A stretch of 64,000 nucleotides of DNA, from the NCBI GenBank assembly GCA_037013685.1, contig CM072886.1, positions 61,248,933 to 61,312,932 on the forward strand. Reading direction: 5' to 3'. A model generated the notes under the pieces. The model was given only the letters and a program-made list of their open reading frames with translations, had not been told where the DNA came from and did not search any database. Position numbers and translations under genes: made by a program. The DNA is from Acridotheres tristis. Taxonomy: Eukaryota > Chordata > Aves > Passeriformes > Sturnidae. Below, in pieces: positions 59,291 to 64,000 of this stretch (position 1 is the first letter of the stretch; every line of letters begins with the position of its first letter).

Positions 59291-60484
59291 TTCAATTACA
59301 TGTGATAATGGGGAACATTTTGTGAATGACTCTGATGCTTATGCCTCCAATAAAACTCAGGATACTGTACCTCATTCATGCTTATTTAACGATCTCGTAA
59401 AGAAAAAACCCAGCAGCACCGTAACAAAGTTATGATTGAATCAGACATTTTCCCTTCTCACCAGCTGAAGAATTGTTAAGTATTGTTATTGAAAACTCAT
59501 TGTTATGCACTATTTTTGCAGTGGCCAGAGTGTTCAAAGCAGCTTAGGAAGCAAATATAAAACACACTTGCCACCACAGAGAACACAGAGTTTGCAGTGG
59601 CTTTGATCATACAAGCAGTAATCCTTTCATTTTAGAATGGTTATTCACAGGCATAAATATTAAAATAATACCAAGTATTGGCACTGTCAGATCATAATTA
59701 GATGTGAACATGACACATTGCAAGACAAAAGAAAGGTGAAAAAATGTAATGATAGAGTACAGCTCACCTGGGTACTGTAGCAGTTTTTCTGGTTTCCCTT
59801 TTTTGTCCTTTTCAGCTTGCTTGGAGTCAGAAACCAGAGGCCCAGAGAGAACCAGAAACAATGGGGAAGGGTCTGATATCAGTGTTAAACTGGCAGCATT
59901 ATGGAGTAATGGCAGTGTGGCTAAAACAACCACTGTGAGAGTCACTTTGTTACAGCAGAAATTCAGCTTTCAAAGATAACCTTAATTATCTTACTTAAGC
60001 TGGTTATTCATTCCTTTCCACCACTATTTTTACCCCCCACAAAACTAAACTCCTGACCAGACAAATGAAGGATTTGAAAGTGCTGTTTTGTTAACAGATC
60101 AGCACCTTGTCATTGATGCAGGCCAACATCTCCCACTCAAGACCAAGGCTGGGCTGGCAGCACCTCCTTAGCTCATTAGCTTCATTACCTGTGCCTAATG
60201 GTCAAGTCAGAATAATTTGCTGTTACGTGGATCATATGTTTTGGAGCTTATTTTGTGCCCTGCAGAGCAACTGCCAGTCTATAATTTCATTCACTGCTCA
60301 GTTTTAAAAACAAAACTTTTTTGAGGAGGATGAAGCACTACCTCTATTACTTCTGGCACACAGGCTCATTCTGGGAGATCTGCCTCATTCAAAACATGCT
60401 GCGTGGTCTTATGCTAGTGTGGCCTAGTCTCTTCCTTCCTACAGGGCTGTATGAAATGAATTGTTGTCCTTAAGGGCTATTTTC

Positions 60485-60508
60485 TTTTTTTTTTTTTTTT
60501 TTTTTTTT
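60485..60508. repeat. poly(T) run of 24
   Basis: Twenty-four uninterrupted T, preceded by TTTC. It could be the tail of an unrecognised retroposon on the - strand or a simple mononucleotide microsatellite; nothing alongside it settles this. Confidence 0.95.
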
Positions 60509-61247
60509 GTTTAGTTTGATGTTTTCTTTAAACTTTAGATTTTTTTTCCTGAGTTAATATTTGGGCTCTTCCAGGGTTGAGATGAAAGCTGAGATTTTAC
60601 TGAAAGGGAAAGGTTTTAGTTGTGGAGATGGACTTCTGTTTAGGATGCTGGTTACAAGCTCAGTGGGTTTGTAACAACAGATACTGCAAGGCAGGACATC
60701 TCTGTCACTTAAAAAGCCCAAATACACAGAATAAGTCTTGTTATGCCATTCCCCTTAAATTCCCCATTAAGTAAATGTATCTTCCTCTGGGATTAATTCA
60801 CAGCTCCAAATCCACAGAGCCTGCTCCATGCATGCAGCACCTGGTAACTGCCTTGATTTGACACAGATGTAACCGCAAGCAGAACCTGTCCTCAGCCTCT
60901 GAATTTCTTGTGAAAATGAGGGCTTTAATTACCTAGATGAGAAACTGAAAAGCTCCTAATGACAGCAGCTGAAAGACCTTACATTTGCAAAATATACCAG
61001 GTGAGTATGTTCATTTCAGGTGGCTGAATTAATTGACCCAAGAGACAGATTTCAGGTATTTTCGCCTGACAACATCTGGTGCTTCCTGGCCTGGGACACC
61101 TGTGTGGTCAGACAGACAGGTTCCATATTAGCAGATAATGGTTGCTGACAGACTGGCAGGCAAAAGGAGGTCTGCCTGTCCTGGAGAGGAGCACTCTGGC
61201 TACTAGCAGACTCACTCCTCCAGTCCATAGCTTGCATTAATTAGAAA

Positions 61248-61762
61248 TTAACTGTGTCCAGCTCTGGGGCTCCCAACCAAGGATGTGGACTTGCAGGAGT
61301 GAGTGCAGAGAAGGCTGCAAAGATAACTAGGGACTGAAGCACCTCTCCTGTGAAGACAGGCTGAGACAGCCGAGGTTGTTCAACCTGGAGAAGAAGCTCC
61401 AGGGAGGGCTGGCTGCTTAGAGCAGCCTTACAGTGCCTAAAGCAGTGCTGCCAAAAGAGCTGGAGAAGGATTTTTATAAGGGCATGTAGGGAAAGAACAA
61501 GAGGATTTTTCTTTAAACTGAATGTGGCTGGGTTTGGATTACATACTAGGATGAAATTATTTACTGAGGGTGGTGAGGCACTGGCACAGGTTGCTCAGAG
61601 AAGCTGTGGCTGTCCCATCCCTGTAAGTGTTCAAGGCCAGGCTGGATGGGGCTCTGAGTAACCTGGCCTAGTGGAAGTTGTCCTTACCTCAGGCAGGGGA
61701 CTGGAACAGATGTTCTTTAACAGATGTCCCTTCCCACCCAAATCATTCTATGATTCTATGTT
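61248..61762 (+). mobile_element. CR1 LINE 3' end with terminal octamers
   Basis: The start ACTGTGTCCAGCTCTGGGGC corresponds to the end of ORF2 (V-Q-x-W-G). It continues through GGAGAAGAAGCTCCAGGGAG, GGTGGTGAGGCACTGGCACA, GTTCAAGGCCAGGCTGGATG and CCTTCCCACCCAAATC to a clear terminal ATTCTATGATTCTATG at about 61745-61760. This is the best-preserved CR1 3' end in the window and fixes the genome as avian. A full 5' part is absent. Confidence 0.95.
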
Positions 61763-64000
61763 TTTATGAAATCTGTGTGCTTGCCATGTCCCCTGTGGAC
61801 TGATGGTGCTTCAGGCACCCCAAGAGTGGTCCAGGTGGCCTTGCTGATGCCAGTGCTTAATTACAGAGTCTGGATCTGAGAGAATGCTGGGAGGAATGTG
61901 TGAGGATAGGAGGGAACCAGGGTTGGGCATCATTCTGGAGACCGGATTTGGAGCCTTTGCTCCCAGCTAAATAAAAAGCATCAGGTTGTGAAGGCGGCTG
62001 GAGGAGGTGCTCCATACTTGCTGACATGGTGTGCTTTTTTTCTGCTCTGAAGACAACTCTGATGCTTGGCAGCTGCAGTCAAGTCAAATATTAGACCCAC
62101 TTCTGCAAGCAACTGCTTGTCAATCCCACATGCCCCAAGTGGAGCTGCAGTATCTGTTCTGAACAGCTGTGGAAATGCAACTGTATTGTGGAGAGGCAAT
62201 CTTTTGTCAGTCGGAAATTCACCATTTAGTTTCCTTTTAAAGCATTTTCGGGCTTTCCCCCCACCCCTGGGTATTGAGAGCTTTCTTTAAAGTAAAATAA
62301 AACAAAGCAGGTTCATCTCCAAGGAGATGTGAGAAGCAGTTTTGGGGAAAACTAACACTGAACAGAAGTCTCAGCTAAAAACATGAACATGTGACAGAAG
62401 GTGGAAATAGCACACATACCATCTCAAATGTGTGTGGGGTGCCCAGGGGGTGCCTTAGATTCCACAACTACTCTGTATGTCTTTTCAGGCCACTTTATTG
62501 TTCTCATCTGCTTTTTATGGCCACATCACAGCTTCAGAGAGCAGACCTCACCCTCTTTTAAACTTGACCTCTGCAGCCTAATTGTGTGAGGACACAGCCC
62601 AGTCTGCAACATCACAGCCACTTCCATGGTGAATTGGATTTGTCAGTCTCTGGGCTGTGGTCTTATAATGTGCTATATTATTAAGTTTCTTTGCCTTAAG
62701 TTGCCAGCTAATGGAATAAGCTCTTTGTCTTTATTAGAAAGAGTCCACAGCTTTATTAAGTTACATAATTCACAACCAATAGTGTAATCAATAAAACATT
62801 AACAAACATGTAACCTTAGACAAACCTCACATATTGATTTCTTTAAACATTCTCACAAACCCTGTCTTTGGCTGAAAAAAATCATTCAGTCCCAGTGGCA
62901 AGCCCCAAAAACACTTAATACATTAAGGTGTGGGCACTGGAGGACAAATTGAATCGGCTTCCTTGGAAATAAAGCTGGCTCTCCTCCGGTCTTTGTGCAT
63001 CTACCTCATAATCATTATTTTTTTGCAATTTGGAGGGAAGCTTCAATTTTCTCTTTTATGCCTCGTCTTTGCAAGGAAAATACTATGGGTTGCAAAGTAC
63101 AGTGGGATCACATAGTTAAAAATGAACATAAATACTCTCTTATTGCATGGACAAAAATGGATACTGCAAAACCTGTATTACCTGATGGTGATTAACCCTG
63201 TGGATTCTCAAGTGGACTGTAACTAGCTGCTGTAGTATCAAGCTTGACCTAGCCCTATCTGCATTAGGTAGGAAGTTGTGTTTAACATCAGCTAAGAGAC
63301 TCATTTTTCTAACACAAAACTTAATGTAAATATATTTTCCAACTGTAAAAAAAGTATCTACTGCCTCTTGAGTGCAGTTTAGTGGTTGATAATGATATAC
63401 CTGCAGTTATGCTTTTGATACAATCAGGAGAGGTCGTATTGTATTATCCCTACCTCTCTGTTCTTAAGACTATGTGAAAAACAACCCAAATCATCAGACA
63501 CTCTCTTGCAGGGAATCTATGTGCATTATCACACAACAGAATTGTACCAATGATAATTTCACAGGTAATTTAGAACTAGGCTGGAGGAAGTAGTAGAAAA
63601 AGCATCTCAGGGATGCACCAGCAAGGAAATAGAACAGATGTGCATCTGCTCCATCTTCAGTTTCAGTGATTTGGTGAAGACATACATATACTTTCTGGAG
63701 CAATTAAGTGCTTAATCTTTTTGTAACCTATATCCTTGGGCGGTACATTTATGTAAGGAAATTTTTTTGACTTTGCATTCCTTTAAAAACAGAATCATCT
63801 ACTCATTTTGCAAGACTTTGAAAGGTTTCCTTGTCAAAAGGGATGTAGGTGAGATGGAGGAATAAAGCTTCCCAGCAAATGGTGGGGACTCGTGTGCAGA
63901 GTTCCCACGTCCCCTTTGGAGACTTTATCATTTAACAGCCAGAACGCTACTTTATTAGATCACTATAAAACAAGTACCTGGAGGGACTCAGAAATGAATT
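61763..64000. other. gene-free intergenic stretch to window end
   Basis: No exon, RNA gene or clear transposon was recognised. A short alternation of AT-rich and CT-rich sequence continues to the end of the window. Confidence 0.45.

Larger units (their letters stand above)
55796..61247. other. gene-free intergenic stretch with regulatory-looking blocks
   Basis: No exon or RNA gene was recognised. Two motif-dense blocks are listed separately (57760-58250 and 58975-59290). A run of 24 T lies at 60485-60508. Confidence 0.45.

Noticed and set aside
1..64000. Coding exons of the expected neighbours RNF182 or JARID2
   Set aside because: No RING-type or JmjC/ARID-type sequence was found in any frame; the window appears to hold only CD83.

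Overview
This is about 64 kb of a bird genome. The avian signature is CR1 LINE copies whose 3' ends carry the ATTCTATG-type octamer repeats typical of avian CR1, plus two solo LTRs that resemble avian ERVL-type families from memory. Intron-rich, AT-leaning sequence with one CpG island fits a vertebrate autosome. I cannot name the species.

One protein-coding gene can be supported: CD83, on the + strand, with five coding exons between 33976 and 45874. Joining the exons by consensus splice sites in matching phase gives a 217-residue type I membrane protein: signal peptide, one V-type Ig domain, one transmembrane helix and a cytoplasmic tail of about 52 residues. Its upstream sequence carries two consensus NF-kB sites within 170 bp of the start codon and is not CpG rich. 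A 3' UTR probably runs to about 47.4 kb.

Layout: 1-9 kb is gene-free with scattered old CR1 pieces; 9.08-9.83 kb is an isolated CpG island with no convincing gene; 10-33 kb is gene-free, with a solo LTR at 15.9 kb, ancient CR1 and MIR-like pieces, a perfect (CCCAT)n array at 21.06 kb and possible conserved non-coding blocks; 33.1-47.4 kb is CD83, whose second intron is 9.2 kb; 47.87-51.87 kb is a long 5'-truncated CR1 on the - strand, split by a 1.13 kb solo LTR; 51.9-64 kb is gene-free with two more CR1 copies and two blocks rich in developmental transcription-factor motifs (57.8-58.2 kb and 59.0-59.3 kb). In mammals CD83 lies next to RNF182 and, across a large gene desert, JARID2; no exon of either was recognised here.

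No tRNA, rRNA, CRISPR, intact mobile element or unknown multi-gene system was seen. The most useful leads are the CD83 promoter, the orphan CpG island, the nested LTR-in-CR1 and the PBX/MEIS plus PBX/HOX motif pair near 59.0 kb. All annotation was by eye; family names for repeats and the conservation of non-coding blocks need a repeat-library search and a genome alignment.
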